Assembly: GCA_016630905.1 (NCBI GenBank)
Contig: WBMQ01000010.1
Span: 1,178,001 to 1,242,000 of the forward strand
Source of the DNA: Capillidium heterosporum
Taxonomy: Eukaryota; Entomophthoromycota; Entomophthoromycetes; Entomophthorales; Capillidiaceae
Reading direction: 5' to 3'
DNA length: 64,000 nucleotides
Position 1 is the first letter of the stretch. Every line of letters begins with the position of its first letter. The position numbers and the translations under genes are program-made. The notes under the pieces were generated by a model, which made no database searches, had not been told where the DNA came from, and was given only the letters and a program-made list of their open reading frames with translations. Below are positions 41,979-53,183 of this stretch, piece after piece.

Positions 41979-43785
41979 GTTGCTAAAACAAAAAACTTTA
42001 ATTGCTGTTTAATGGCAAGCATCGACTACTCATATATAGCTTTATCTTGCCAGTCTAACTTAAACTATATCGTACAATGGCACCATCCATTTGCCCATGA
42101 TCAAAGTGCGCGAAGAATCTATTTTTAAGTGATATAAAGGAACCCGCAGGTGTGGTTCGTTGATTTAGGCTGGCCAAGTTGCTAATTGTACTGTTGGCTT
42201 TTATGCCCATAGGATTTCGAATCTATTAGCCCAGGCCATTAGAACCCGTATAATTTTTGCTTGAAGGCCCTAAGCGTATAAATAACTTGTGACTACGTAT
42301 AAATAGAAAAGTCTACTAACTGATCATACTACAAAGATCTGATACAAATATTCATTTTCATGTTATAGTCTTTCACTGACAAAATCTGAATTTGTCTTTT
42401 TGGATAAGCATCGGCAACGTCCAGGCCTCCGCAAAAAGGTATCCTATCTTATCGATTTGTATATTCAATAGATAAGTAGATCAGGTGCGACGTGATACAG
42501 TGACATCATGTTGGCTAAAATCACGTGTTAGGACTAGACTAACAAAAAGTTAGTCACAATAGTTTTATAAAATATATATTTTATGTAGATGAGCACTTGG
42601 GAAATAAGCTACTATACCTTCTGAATAGAAATCTTTATTATATTCTACATATGCAAAAATAATTTCGTTTTAGTGGTACTTGATCGCTCAATAGTGTAAA
42701 CAAAAGTTGTTGAAATAAGTATAAAAGACTAATTTATGTATCAAGTCTAAAATTGCATATCTATAGAATATATTGTCAATTAGGGTTACTTTCAGCTTGA
42801 ATTTGCAGCCATGATCCTTTTACTAACTTCCGACTTTTATACCTACTCCCATCCTTCCTCTCAGATGCTTCTCAGCGACTGTGTCGCAGCCATCTTTACT
42901 ACTTTTCCATATCCGAACGTATAGCCACTACAAGGTTCAATTTATATATGACAGCTGCTACAGGTAGGAACAAGCAACTGGGCGTATAATAGTAAAACTT
43001 TTGAGGAAGGTGGTTGCTGGATTTACTTCAGTACTTCAAATTGATAATCTTTTAGTAGCAATAATTAATCAAAAATTCAAGTATACTCGCACCATCGTCG
43101 TTAATAAGGAAAGGTAAGGTGGAATAATTACATGGATTTATATATTAAAGCTAAAACTTCAGAAAGATGGCAAGCTTAATTATAAGTAATTCAAAGTCAA
43201 TGTAAAAGAAACTCACATATCTTTTATTTGGCTTTGATAAGTACTAAAGTGATGCGAGAAATCATTTAATGGTGACTGATACTGACCTGTATTTTATTGA
43301 TGTTAACAAATGTAAGTTACGTCGAATATGATATATTTCAAGTTATACCATAGTTACCAGTCTACTTTTCGTAGGTTCATTAAATTTAAAATAGTATAGG
43401 TTGATATATATCAATTTGAAATTCAATTACATTTATAGGTATTTAGGGCTGCTGTCATATTTAATATTGCAAATTAAATGTGTATCAACTTATATAAGCC
43501 AAACATATGATCCCCATTTTAAAACAATGCTAATCATAATTGAAGTTTGAAACTAAATTAGATATATAGTCATGCTGTCTGATGAAGGAAATACATGTAA
43601 ACTTTTATACAGGCATCAAGAAATCTGTTATTTATCCATATAGCTTTACTAATATACCTAATCAAATAAAGTTTACTATGCCTTTTCCTGAGTAGCCCAG
43701 TATTCTAAAAGTTTGCTTCTTGGGTGTAAGGAACTACGTCACGAGTAAGGGTTAGCCTAATTCAGTAAGGCAGTATCAGGAGATA
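41979..43785. other. 1.8-kb intergenic region
   Basis: Contains the trypsin promoter at the left end. No gene, RNA or repeat recognised in the rest. Confidence 0.42.
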
Positions 43786-45004
43786 TTGGACCAACTTCCG
43801 CTTGAGAACCTCGAAGAAATTTTGAATGTATCAGACATCGAAAAATTATTCGAATTCCGGCTTTTATCAAAATGTATTAAAGAAATAGCTGAACGCTATC
43901 CCTACTGTATCAATTGCAAAGTCAATGTCGATGGCTTCTGTTACACCAATTTTTTTGTGTTAAAAGGATGAACGACATAATTCTAACGCATACTTTTTCC
44001 AAGAGCCCAAATTTGATAGCAAGGAAGAGCTATTAAATTTAAATATCTCAAGGTTGAAACGACTGGTATTCAATATTAAAGACACCAAACTTGATATTCA
44101 ATTGAAGCCCATTTAACTAACAGATACAATAAAAGATCTGTGTTTACATATTTCCACCAGATTCGAAGACTATGGTTATTATATACAATCCTGTCTGCCC
44201 AAGTTGATGGAGCTTTAGGTTATTATTAACGCCCCCAGTACCCAGCTATTTACCGATTCAATATACTCCAAGCCTACCCATCCAGCATTCAATTCTAATA
44301 AAACTACCTTCAAGTAATTGGATATCATTTCTCAAGCGTTTCCCAATCTGAAGCATTTGAATATTAGAAGATATGTGAAGGGTTTAGATAATAAAGCTAA
44401 AGTAAAGCTACTAATCTCTCCAAACCTTGAAAATTTCGAAGATGAGGTAAACTACAGTTCTCAACTGTCAGTATAAAAGAATAATGGCCCCTTTCCTAAG
44501 CTGAAGCATTTGCATATCGACTTATCTAATGACCCTGTACTTTTTACTCTCAAAATTTTGGCAACTATACCCAGACTGACTCGAACAAAAAGAGTGATAC
44601 CTATGTAAGACATTCCTTCTCCTTATGTCTAATAGCTATATCAAGCATATTGCTCACTTTACTATCAATTATATCGATACCAAGGTTTTGGTAAATTCAT
44701 CCTTCTAAGCCTCTTTCAACAAGCTTATCAGCTTTAAGTTCAGCCAAGAGATAGCCAACAGCTTCTTAAAAGAATCACCAAATTGTGTCTTCTGTAACTC
44801 AACTTTGACTAAACTAAGGGGCACTCATACCCATTCTGTCAAGTGGCTCATAACCTATTTTCCCAACTTACAGACCTTGGAACTCCTGTTTCGGAAGCAT
44901 TTACCTAAATTCGCTTTCTTCAAAAAGTTGGATTCCTGCCTCACCAACCTAATCCACCTTATCAATATCAAAGCTCTAGGTACCAAATTTTATTTCGCTG
45001 ACTG
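43786..45004 (+). pseudogene. Decayed F-box/leucine-rich-repeat gene
   Basis: The first frame begins with an F-box-like stretch (LPLENLEEILNVSDIEKLFE then FRLLSKCIKEIA). A frame change near 43970 leads to a long stretch containing EELLNLNISRLKRLVFNI, FPNLKHLNIRRYVK and FPKLKHLHIDLSND, typical LRR strands, interrupted by at least five stops. A further frame change leads to FNKLISFKFSQEIANSFL and the final segment (44805-45004) with WLITYFPNLQTLELLF. The order F-box then LRRs is that of SCF substrate receptors. With many stops and two or more frameshifts this copy is clearly dead and older than the relic at 7.4-8.4 kb. Confidence 0.72.
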
Positions 45005-45684
45005 ATTGAAGAATAAAGTAGACCCAAAGGTCCAATTCCAACTTATCAGTAATAAATGTGAAAGAATGATCAAAACTCTAGTTTGATATATAAGAATAGC
45101 CTCACCCAATTGGGGAGATTGAGCTAAAGGAGACTGGTTCGCTTAGATGGATACTCTTTATTATTATGGTGTAAATAAATATATGTAGGTAAAACCTATA
45201 ATTTATGACTAACCATTAATGAATCGACTTCAACTTGATGAAATTATAGATTATAATTTGTAAAATAAAATTGTATCTAGTTAAAAATCCTATATATTCA
45301 AACAATAAATCGCAAGTTAAATGGTAATGTTATATAAACCAGACAAAGGAAAGGGCAGATATACCAAGCTTCATTTACAGCTGCTTTCCACATGTTATAT
45401 TTAATACATATTAAAACATCATATAACAGTAAAAAGTATTATATATAGCCAGACTATTGAAAGATAGTAAACCTAGGTGTACATTATTCGTACTTCAGCA
45501 TAGCACATGCAGATCGATGTATAGCTCGATCTGAAACCTATCTACCTTAAAAATTGAGCAATGTATAAACTACAACTAATGGAACTAAAAAGCCACCACA
45601 TAAATATAAAAGCCTGTATAAGTTTATAATAAAGCACCAAGAAAACTCTATCCCCCCATCTCATAACTAAATCAACTCACTATT
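45005..45684. other. Intergenic between F-box relic and A49 gene
   Basis: AT-rich 3' flanks; the first bases may still belong to the relic. Nothing else recognised. Confidence 0.4.
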
Positions 45685-46927
45685 TTAGAAATTTCGCTTC
45701 TGTCGAGTTTTTCTATCGGGTTTCGGGAACCTAACTGGAGCTGTCAACTGGATGCGAACGTCCTTGGATTCCTTATTGTTGATTCTACAGCCGAGTCCGA
45801 AGGCAAACTTCTTGCACATGTCGATCTTCAGTCCTAGTACTTTGATGACCAGCTGCAATCCTATATCGAAGTTATCGAGATACAGCATCAGGGCCAAACA
45901 GGTCAGTTGAATCTTGACTTTGTTCCTACCGGTCAAGTTAAATCCATTGAAGTCCGAGGTCTGACTTCTAGTTAGGAATTGAGTGCAGATGTGGTTAGCT
46001 ACTGCCGACGTCGTTTTGAACTGGGTAGCCAAGTCAGTCTCATCCTTGAAACTTAAATTGCCACGAGCCAAGGCGATCTCCAGGAGGTAGGAGAAATAAG
46101 CCAAGATACGCACCTTCTGCTTGTCCTTAACCTGCGAAGCTTCCACCAATTTGTCGACAAGGTAGTCTGATCTCTGGGTGACTTTACTCAAGATACTACG
46201 GATGGAAGCGCGATCTCCATCCAAATCGAGTACCTTCTGATAGCGGATACTCTCCATGACTGGTTTAGGGATAAGAAGATCGATACTGTAGATATCTTCA
46301 GGTTGGGTAGCATCCAAGTTGTGAGGTGGTACTAATTCATTCAGGGTGTCCAAGTTTACGGTATCTACCTGGGTCACGCTAGCCAAGATGGACTCCGAAC
46401 TACCCTTCAACAGATCGACATCCACTTTATTTATTTCATTTAGTCTGATTTGTTGCTTGCCCTTCTTATCACCGAAGGCCTCAATCATGGCAGCCTTCTT
46501 TTCGTAGTTGGTACCTTTTAAAGTATGTACATCTTCTACTAACTTGACCAAGTTCTTGGGTCGTATCTGAGTGTTCAGTTTGGGGGCCTCCATCATAATA
46601 AGCTGTTTAGTTTTGGGGTCGAAGCGGCATACGTAGTAGGTACTAGTAGGGATCTTATCTTGGGATTGCAATTTGGAAGTCATCTGATACATCATACTGC
46701 TGCTATCACCGCGAAGTACCAACTCCGGCATCTCGGTTTCCTTGAGTTTGGGTTTGACTTTTTGGGTGTAGCCCTCGAGCACCTGTTTGTCGGGCAACTT
46801 ACCATTAAATATACCTGTAAAAGTTTAACTTACTTGGGAATAGTTTGGTTAAGTTACCTAGGAACGGTCCACCAGTCTTGTCCTTGCGTTCGAGTACTTT
46901 GATTGTTATTTTCTTCTTTTCAGTCAT
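45685..46927 (-). CDS. RPA49: RNA polymerase I subunit A49, 2 exons
   Basis: About 399 residues (yeast A49 has 415). Exon 1 46927-46858, intron 46857-46815 (43 nt, donor GTAACT, acceptor TTTTACAG), exon 2 46814-45685. The N-terminal part (to about residue 110) corresponds to the dimerisation module that pairs with A34.5: an initial strand GGPFLGIFNGKLPD, then YYVCRFDPKTKQLIMMEAPK. The middle linker has the conserved AFGDKKGKQQIRLNE. The C-terminal part from about residue 180 (YSIDLLIPKPV onward) matches the tandem winged-helix domain, ending in a basic tail RKTRQKRNF. A49 stimulates initiation and elongation on rDNA. A second donor in the exon would give a 19-nt intron; the 43-nt choice gives a better protein and normal intron length. 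Confidence 0.88.
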
Positions 46928-48088
46928 TGTTCGTGTAAGCTGGTGGAAGGTTCACGTTGCCAAAAATTTTTATCAAACTTTCAACAAACTTGAAACTTTC
47001 TGAATATTTTTGCAGCATTAAATTGAAAGGTTCAGTTTTCAATAGTTCAAGTAAAACCATTGGCTTTATTCCCAATTTTGCATTCATAAATTTATCTTTG
47101 ATTCTGATATTCATCAGCTAAAAAATTGATGGCATTAGCCATTGGCTCTCAAAGATAGCAATTTATAATTCTATTTGGCACAGTTACTATTGATAAATCC
47201 TTATCAGCATAGTATACTGATTCAAGTAATGTTTGCAGCGTCTTTAGATGCCTTCATCAATTTAAAAACATCTCAAAGGCTGTGTCTTTATCTACTACAA
47301 AATGATACCTATGGTAGGATAAAAGGATACTGAATCATTTAGCTAAAATTTCTCAGCTAAAAGTACACAAGATTATCAGTCGAAACTACTTATGACTTTA
47401 TATAAAGATTCATTATTCGTACTTGAGATGCTGATAGTAACTCTTTTGGGCTGATGAATTGTGATACATATAAGTTTACAAAACAAGGTGCACGATGTGT
47501 TCTAACTTTTCAGAAATTGGTACACTATCCTTTAATAGATGTCTATTTATTCTTTAAGAAAGTTCTTAAAGACCATCAGATAGAGTGTATCCACTCAAAG
47601 TATATACTAGATACCGGACTATCACAACTTAGTAACAAGCGTGTATAGGATATAAATATCGCTTTTATTTTGTTTCCACTTTGAAGGAAAACCTATAAAG
47701 GCTTTATCGACCCATTTACCTCAACAATTCAAATAAGGACACTAGTCGCCACCAGTAGGTTTATATTTAGAATTCTAAAGTTATAACCTAAACATCCATC
47801 CATCTAACTAAGACAAAGTTGCAAGCTAAACTATATTTCAAGTCAAATATAGTTTGAAGTGTAAATACTGTAAAAAAGCCTTATGGGCTTCAGACTAACC
47901 GATTCCCATCATTTTCAACTTGTGGTTAGATTATAAAGTATTAGTAATCTTTATATACTTTGGAAAGTTCTAAAGGCTTAGTATGTGGGGCTTATAGTAC
48001 GGTTCTAAACTATCAGTAACGGTAGTAAGGAGAGGAGGTTGAGGATTTGAAATATGAAGGATACGTTACAATTTGGTAGGAATTCGCG
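46928..48088. other. Intergenic between A49 and the TFIIB-like fragment
   Basis: A49 promoter plus AT-rich sequence. The plus-strand frame at 47454-47648 has no recognisable motif. Confidence 0.42.
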
Positions 48089-48418
48089 TTATACATCACC
48101 CATATTGCCAGCTTTAGCATCTTTTTGGAATGGAAGCTTTAGAATTCCATCTTGTTGAAAGAACCTTTCAGAACTAATAAAGAAACCATCAAAGTATAAA
48201 GCAGTGTTTGGAATTACAAGGTCCATTTCTAGATAATTTACAAGCAAACATTTATAAAATTTTGTTGAAACATGTCTACTAATTCTGAATAAAATAGCCA
48301 AATCATTCAAGGGTTTTGGAAACCGATAGGCAGAGTAAGTTCTAACACAAGCAAAAGCTTCTTCAATTGGATCTTCACCAAAACTGCAAGATAGTTTAGC
48401 CGAGAAATTACTGATCAA
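48089..48418 (-). pseudogene. TFIIB-like cyclin-fold fragment
   Basis: An isolated minus-strand frame of about 110 codons, bounded by a stop on each side and without a proper ATG. The section PIEEAFACVRTYSAYRFPKP, then LNDLAILFRISRHVSTKFYK and CLLVNYLEMDL, resembles the end of the first cyclin repeat of TFIIB. There, a helix with A-x-A-C is followed by R-x-F-x-E-[IL]-x-x-x-x-[RK]-[VI]-S-x-x-x-[IV]-x-[KR]-x-[YF]-K. The following LKLPFQKDAKA recalls the start of the second repeat. No zinc ribbon, no second repeat and no splice-linked exons were found, so it looks like a truncated duplicate. The assignment rests on my own alignment and is moderate at best. Confidence 0.4.
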
Positions 48419-48835
48419 TAGAGTTCGACCCTAGCCTTAAATGGGTTTAGATTGATTTGATAAATTTATCAGAGGGTATCAATCCATCCAAATTCATTGC
48501 AACTTTGAGCTGCAGTTAGGAGGTCCTAAAATTAGCTTTTTTCACATAAGTAAAGCCGCCAGTACTTATAAAGATTAAGGCTTAAATCGTTGAAGGAATA
48601 CACAGGTGTTTCTATTTATTCAGCTTAATTAAGGTACATCTAGTACATTTACTAATCAGCACAGTCCGACCATCTACTTATTTTGTCGAGGTTAAAATTT
48701 TAGGATAAATTTGTCGGTATATCGCCTATTTCAACATACTTTAGGATATCTGCCCTACAGCTCAACTCTTAACTTTATTGTGCATCAACTTTAGAATTTT
48801 CAACATTAATAGCATAACCAGCACATAGTAGTAGT
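48419..48835. other. Promoter region of the copper ATPase gene
   Basis: Holds the upstream region of the copper-transporter gene at 48836; no gene seen. I did not find a strong copper-responsive element by eye. Confidence 0.4.
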
Positions 48836-51800
48836 ATGGGTGAAAGTATCTTTCAACATCAATTTACGGTCAAGGGGATGACCTGCCAATCTTGTGTCAA
48901 ATCCATTGAACGTAGTCTGTCAACTATGCAAGGCGTCCACTCCATAAAAGTCAATTTGGAGGAAGAGTTAGCTACCGTTCAAATAGACAATACCATATCC
49001 TTAGCTGAGGTTGTAGATGCTGTCGAGTGTTGTGGCTTCGACGTAATTTTACCGGATATCAACAAGGACGAGGTAACTAGCGTAACTATAGGAGTCGATG
49101 GTATGACCTGCCACTCCTGTGTACGTTCTATAGAGAACGGTTTGTTACCTATAGTAGGTATAGTCGATTATCAAGTGAGTTTAGAAAACAACAATGTAAA
49201 AGCCAGTTTTAAATTACCGGCTACCTTGGAACAGATTGAAGATGCCATTGAAAGCTGTGGGTTCGACGTAGTCAAGGAAAAAGTAGTTACTGAGGTTATC
49301 AACGTAGATGGAATGACCTGCCAGTCCTGCGTCAAGTCTATCAACGGTGCCTTGAAGCAGTTCCCAAGTATCCAATCGGTCGATGTAAGTTTGGAGAGTA
49401 AGACGGTGACCGTTGGCTTTAAAAATGATCTGCCGCTGGCGGCAATTAAGGAGGCCATCGAAGACGCTGGGTTTGACGTGATTGAGGAAGGCAAATTTTC
49501 GACCCAGGTTTCGTTGTTGTCAGAAGCTACCCTAACCGTGTCTCCACCTGCTGTTTTGCCAAAGGCTGAAGAAGAAGAATTGAAGGATGGGTTAAAGCTG
49601 GTGAGTTTGCAGATCGAAGGTATGACCTGCAGTAGCTGTACCTCAAGCATCGAAGGTATGTTGTCCAAGGAGGTCGGTATCTCCAGCTGTGTTGTCTCGC
49701 TTATGGCTCAACGTGGGGATATCAAGTACGATTCCAAGGTTATTGACGAGCAGCGCATATGCGATATCGTCAACGACATGGGTTTTGACGCCACCATACT
49801 GCAACCCAAACTAGATGGTAACATCACGCTGAGTATCTACGGTATGACCTGCAGTAGCTGTACCTCTTTGATTGAACGCGAGATTGGTAAATTGGCCGGA
49901 GTTATCAAAATAAACGTCAATCTGTCAACCGAAGCTGCCGCCATACAATTCGACCCTAAGTTGACAGGCCCTAGAGAACTTATAAGTGCCATTGAAGCTT
50001 TAGGCTTCGATGCATTGCTGGAAACTAAGACTTCAGAAGCTCAGATCGAGTCATTGAACAAGACTAAGGAGATCTTGATGTGGCGCTCTAAGTTCGTTAC
50101 CTGCCTCTACTTTGCTACCCCCGTATTCCTGATCTCTAAAGTTCTGTGTAAGATCCCCTTTATCCATGAAATTTTGGAATGGCACCTGGAAGGTCTGCCT
50201 ATTTTGACACTAGGATTGACTCTGCAACTTATACTTACAATACCCCTACAGTTTGGTGTAGGGTGGATGTTTTACGTTAATAGCTACAAGGCCTTGAAGC
50301 ACAACAACACTACTATGGATGTACTGATCGCCATTGGAACTTCGGCTGCCTTCTTCTTTTCTTTGCTTTCCATTGCAGTAGCCATGTGTGACACTACAAA
50401 CAAGGAGCCTCCCATGTGCTTCTTTGAGACTTCGGCCACTTTAATCACCTTCGTAACTTTGGGAAGGTACCTCGAGAACCGAGCCAAGGCCAAGACTTCG
50501 TCAGCGTTGTCCAAACTGATGTCCCTCACTCCATCCACCTGTACTTTAGTAACCAAAGACGGTGAGGAGCGCCGTATCCCAACTGAACTAATCCAAGCTG
50601 GTGATCTGCTACGTATCGTACCTGGGGACAAGGTCCCAGCCGACGGTGTCCTAGTAAATGGATCCTCCGATGTCGATGAATCGATGGTCACCGGTGAGCC
50701 TTTACCCGTTAACAAGAAAGAAGGTAGCCAACTGATCGCTGGTACTGTCAACGGCTCGGGTGCGTTTACTATGAAGGTATCTCGAAGTGGAGATGATACT
50801 ACTCTAGCCCAAATTGTCAAGTTGGTAGAGAAAGCGCAGACTTCAAGGGCCCCCATCCAGGCTTTCTCCGACCAAGTCAGCCAAGTGTTTGTCCCCGTAG
50901 TTGTCAGCTTGGGCATTTTAACGTTCTTGGGGTGGCTGATTGCCACTACTGTATTTAGACAGACAGTGCCCGAGCTAGTAGGTCTGAATAAGCAGGGCTC
51001 GTTGATGACGAGTTTAGGTTTCGCCATCGCCGTCGTCGTCGTATCTTGCCCCTGTGCCCTAGGTCTGGCTACCCCTACTGCTGTTATGGCTGGTACCGGT
51101 GTCGGTGCTCAACTGGGTATTCTCATAAAGGGTGGAGAACCTCTCGAAAAGGTACAAAAACTAGATAAAATTGTCTTTGATAAGACTGGGACTTTAACTT
51201 TGGGTAAGCTGTCGGTAGTTGATGCTAAATTGACCCGGACGAACACGAGCTTCACCGACGCTACCTTTTTGGAGTTGGTGGCTCACGCCGAGCTGCAGTC
51301 TGAACATCCTCTGGGTCGGGCCGTCGTCAACCACTACAAATCTGTCATCTGCCAACCCATCAACGGCTCATTAGTTACCAATTTCAAAGCTGTTGTAGGT
51401 CAGGGTGTCGACTGTTACGTCCAGCTCGACTCTTCCGAAGATCCACACCACGTCCTAGTAGGTAACGCCAAGTTAATGGAAGCTAACCACTGCCCCTTAC
51501 CCGACACTTTCCTCCCCATCAAAGAAAGCGCCGAACGCCAGGGTCAGACTGTCATCATGTGCGCCATCAATCGTCAGTTTACCGGGTATCTCACCTTGAG
51601 CGATATCCTACGCAGTGAAGCTTGCGCCACTGTCAAAGCTTTGCAACGTATGGGTCTACAGGTAGCTATGGTCACCGGAGATCAGATGCTGACTGCCACT
51701 TGCATTGCTAAGCAGTGCAACATCCACGAGGTACATGCTGGTATATCCCCCGCCGGCAAAGCAAGCTTAATACGTAGGTTCCAGTCCGAAGGTAATAACG

Positions 51801-52477
51801 TGTGCATGGTCGGCGATGGAATCAACGACTCGCCAGCTCTAGCCGATGCTGATGTAGGTATTTCGATGGGCAACGGTACTGATGTAGCTATTGAAGCTGC
51901 CGATATTGTCCTAGTGAAAGCCGATCTCATGGACGTCGTAGCTGCCATCGACCTTGCTCGCACTATCTTCAGGAGGATCAAGTTGAACTTTGTGTGGGCG
52001 ACCGGGTACAACCTGGTAGCTATCCCTATGGCTATGGGATGCTTTGTACCGCTGGGGATCCTCATGCCTCCTGTTGTATCAGCAGCTGCTATGGCCCTAT
52101 CCAGTATTTCGGTTGTATGTTCGTCGCTGTTGCTCAAGTTGTACCGAAAACCAGGCTACGACCTGGAGCAAGATAAGTTCGTCTGGATGGACCACGACAC
52201 TACAAACTGGCACCCTTGGGCCCAAAAAGTCTATGCCAAATGGGTCGAGTTGAGGCAAAGAGTAAGCGGTTTTGGCGGGAATAGATACCAGAGTATCGAT
52301 GCTGTCAACACACAGATCGAGATGGGGAGTCGTACTAACAACGATTTGACTATCTCCACTGCTTCATCGCATACAATATCGAGTTTAGAATCTTCAAACA
52401 GCAGTGGGGATAGAAGCCATATGAATGATCCTAGGTTTGACCAGCCATTTACTTTGGTGGATGAGGATCTGTTATAG
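48836..52477 (+). CDS. Copper-transporting P1B-type ATPase with five HMA domains
   Basis: 1213 residues, one exon. It belongs to the Ccc2/ATP7A/ATP7B family, which pumps Cu(I) into the Golgi lumen for loading cuproenzymes. Five N-terminal heavy-metal-associated domains start with MTCQSC (Met15), MTCHSC (Met90), MTCQSC (Met160), MTCSSC (Met263) and MTCSSC (Met337). The membrane domain follows, with the copper-binding CPC at residues 738-740 in SCPCALGLATPTAVMAGTG. The TGE phosphatase motif appears as MVTGEP, the phosphorylation site as DKTGTLT (Asp782), the nucleotide-domain signature as SEHPLG, and the hinge as GDGINDSPALADADVG (about 993). Yeast Ccc2 has two HMA domains and human ATP7B six; five is unusual for a fungus. 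The C-terminal tail of about 100 residues is Ser/Asn-rich and ends EDLL, a possible di-leucine sorting signal. Confidence 0.97.
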   Translation: MGESIFQHQFTVKGMTCQSCVKSIERSLSTMQGVHSIKVNLEEELATVQIDNTISLAEVVDAVECCGFDVILPDINKDEVTSVTIGVDGMTCHSCVRSIENGLLPIVGIVDYQVSLENNNVKASFKLPATLEQIEDAIESCGFDVVKEKVVTEVINVDGMTCQSCVKSINGALKQFPSIQSVDVSLESKTVTVGFKNDLPLAAIKEAIEDAGFDVIEEGKFSTQVSLLSEATLTVSPPAVLPKAEEEELKDGLKLVSLQIEGMTCSSCTSSIEGMLSKEVGISSCVVSLMAQRGDIKYDSKVIDEQRICDIVNDMGFDATILQPKLDGNITLSIYGMTCSSCTSLIEREIGKLAGVIKINVNLSTEAAAIQFDPKLTGPRELISAIEALGFDALLETKTSEAQIESLNKTKEILMWRSKFVTCLYFATPVFLISKVLCKIPFIHEILEWHLEGLPILTLGLTLQLILTIPLQFGVGWMFYVNSYKALKHNNTTMDVLIAIGTSAAFFFSLLSIAVAMCDTTNKEPPMCFFETSATLITFVTLGRYLENRAKAKTSSALSKLMSLTPSTCTLVTKDGEERRIPTELIQAGDLLRIVPGDKVPADGVLVNGSSDVDESMVTGEPLPVNKKEGSQLIAGTVNGSGAFTMKVSRSGDDTTLAQIVKLVEKAQTSRAPIQAFSDQVSQVFVPVVVSLGILTFLGWLIATTVFRQTVPELVGLNKQGSLMTSLGFAIAVVVVSCPCALGLATPTAVMAGTGVGAQLGILIKGGEPLEKVQKLDKIVFDKTGTLTLGKLSVVDAKLTRTNTSFTDATFLELVAHAELQSEHPLGRAVVNHYKSVICQPINGSLVTNFKAVVGQGVDCYVQLDSSEDPHHVLVGNAKLMEANHCPLPDTFLPIKESAERQGQTVIMCAINRQFTGYLTLSDILRSEACATVKALQRMGLQVAMVTGDQMLTATCIAKQCNIHEVHAGISPAGKASLIRRFQSEGNNVCMVGDGINDSPALADADVGISMGNGTDVAIEAADIVLVKADLMDVVAAIDLARTIFRRIKLNFVWATGYNLVAIPMAMGCFVPLGILMPPVVSAAAMALSSISVVCSSLLLKLYRKPGYDLEQDKFVWMDHDTTNWHPWAQKVYAKWVELRQRVSGFGGNRYQSIDAVNTQIEMGSRTNNDLTISTASSHTISSLESSNSSGDRSHMNDPRFDQPFTLVDEDLL

Positions 52478-53183
52478 TCTTTTACTACTACTGCCATCTT
52501 TTTATTAGTATTTGAATTTGACATTAAAACTTTAATTCGGTTTTTAGTATTTGGTATTTTTGTCTTTATATATCCTAAAAAGGTTAGTTTTGATACTAAT
52601 ACTTTATTTACAATTTTTTGTAGTCTGTGCTGTTGATAAGATATATTAAGCGATCCTTAAACTGTTTATCTAGAAATAGTATCATACACAGCTTCAACAT
52701 AGTAAGGTATATTTATGCTAAAAACTAGTATGCCTGTTTATGTCGCAAAAAGGAAAGGAATGTATAAGTGAAAATTGAAAATATACTCCAGCCAAGACTA
52801 CTTGAACCAAGTACATCTTAAATGCCTTATTTTTTCAATATATGCCCATAAATTCGATATAGTGCTCTTGATCAAAAGTATATATCCAGCTACCAACAGT
52901 CTTCTGCAATAATTTTTTGGCCAATAAAGTGCTAATAAAGAGCTATTACATCCAACCATAAAGTAAATAAAGCAAGTGAAAAAGGCAGTGATGAGAAAGT
53001 TTCCATAGGTAAATCTTACTATGAATAGTTTGCTTTGAAAAGCCTTATAGCTATCGTGTATATTAAAAAGCAATCTTTAAATTCAATTCGATTAACCAAT
53101 TTTATTGAAATTAATTACATTTTAAGTCTTCTACACCTTTGCGACCTTTACAATTCAAAAAGTACTAACTTACAATAATAAAT
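52478..53183. other. Intergenic between copper ATPase and carrier genes
   Basis: Convergent 3' flanks. A 91-codon minus frame (52798-53073) is Phe/Tyr-rich and AT-biased with no motif, and I do not call it. Confidence 0.42.

Noticed and set aside
46815-46833. Apparent 19-nt intron in the A49 gene
   Set aside because: GTAAGT...TTTTACAG would be only 19 nt. An upstream donor at 46857 gives a 43-nt intron, keeps the frame and yields GGPFLGIFNG, which fits the A49 N-terminus better.
50284-51027. 247-codon minus-strand frame inside the copper ATPase gene
   Set aside because: Antisense shadow of a highly conserved P-type ATPase region.
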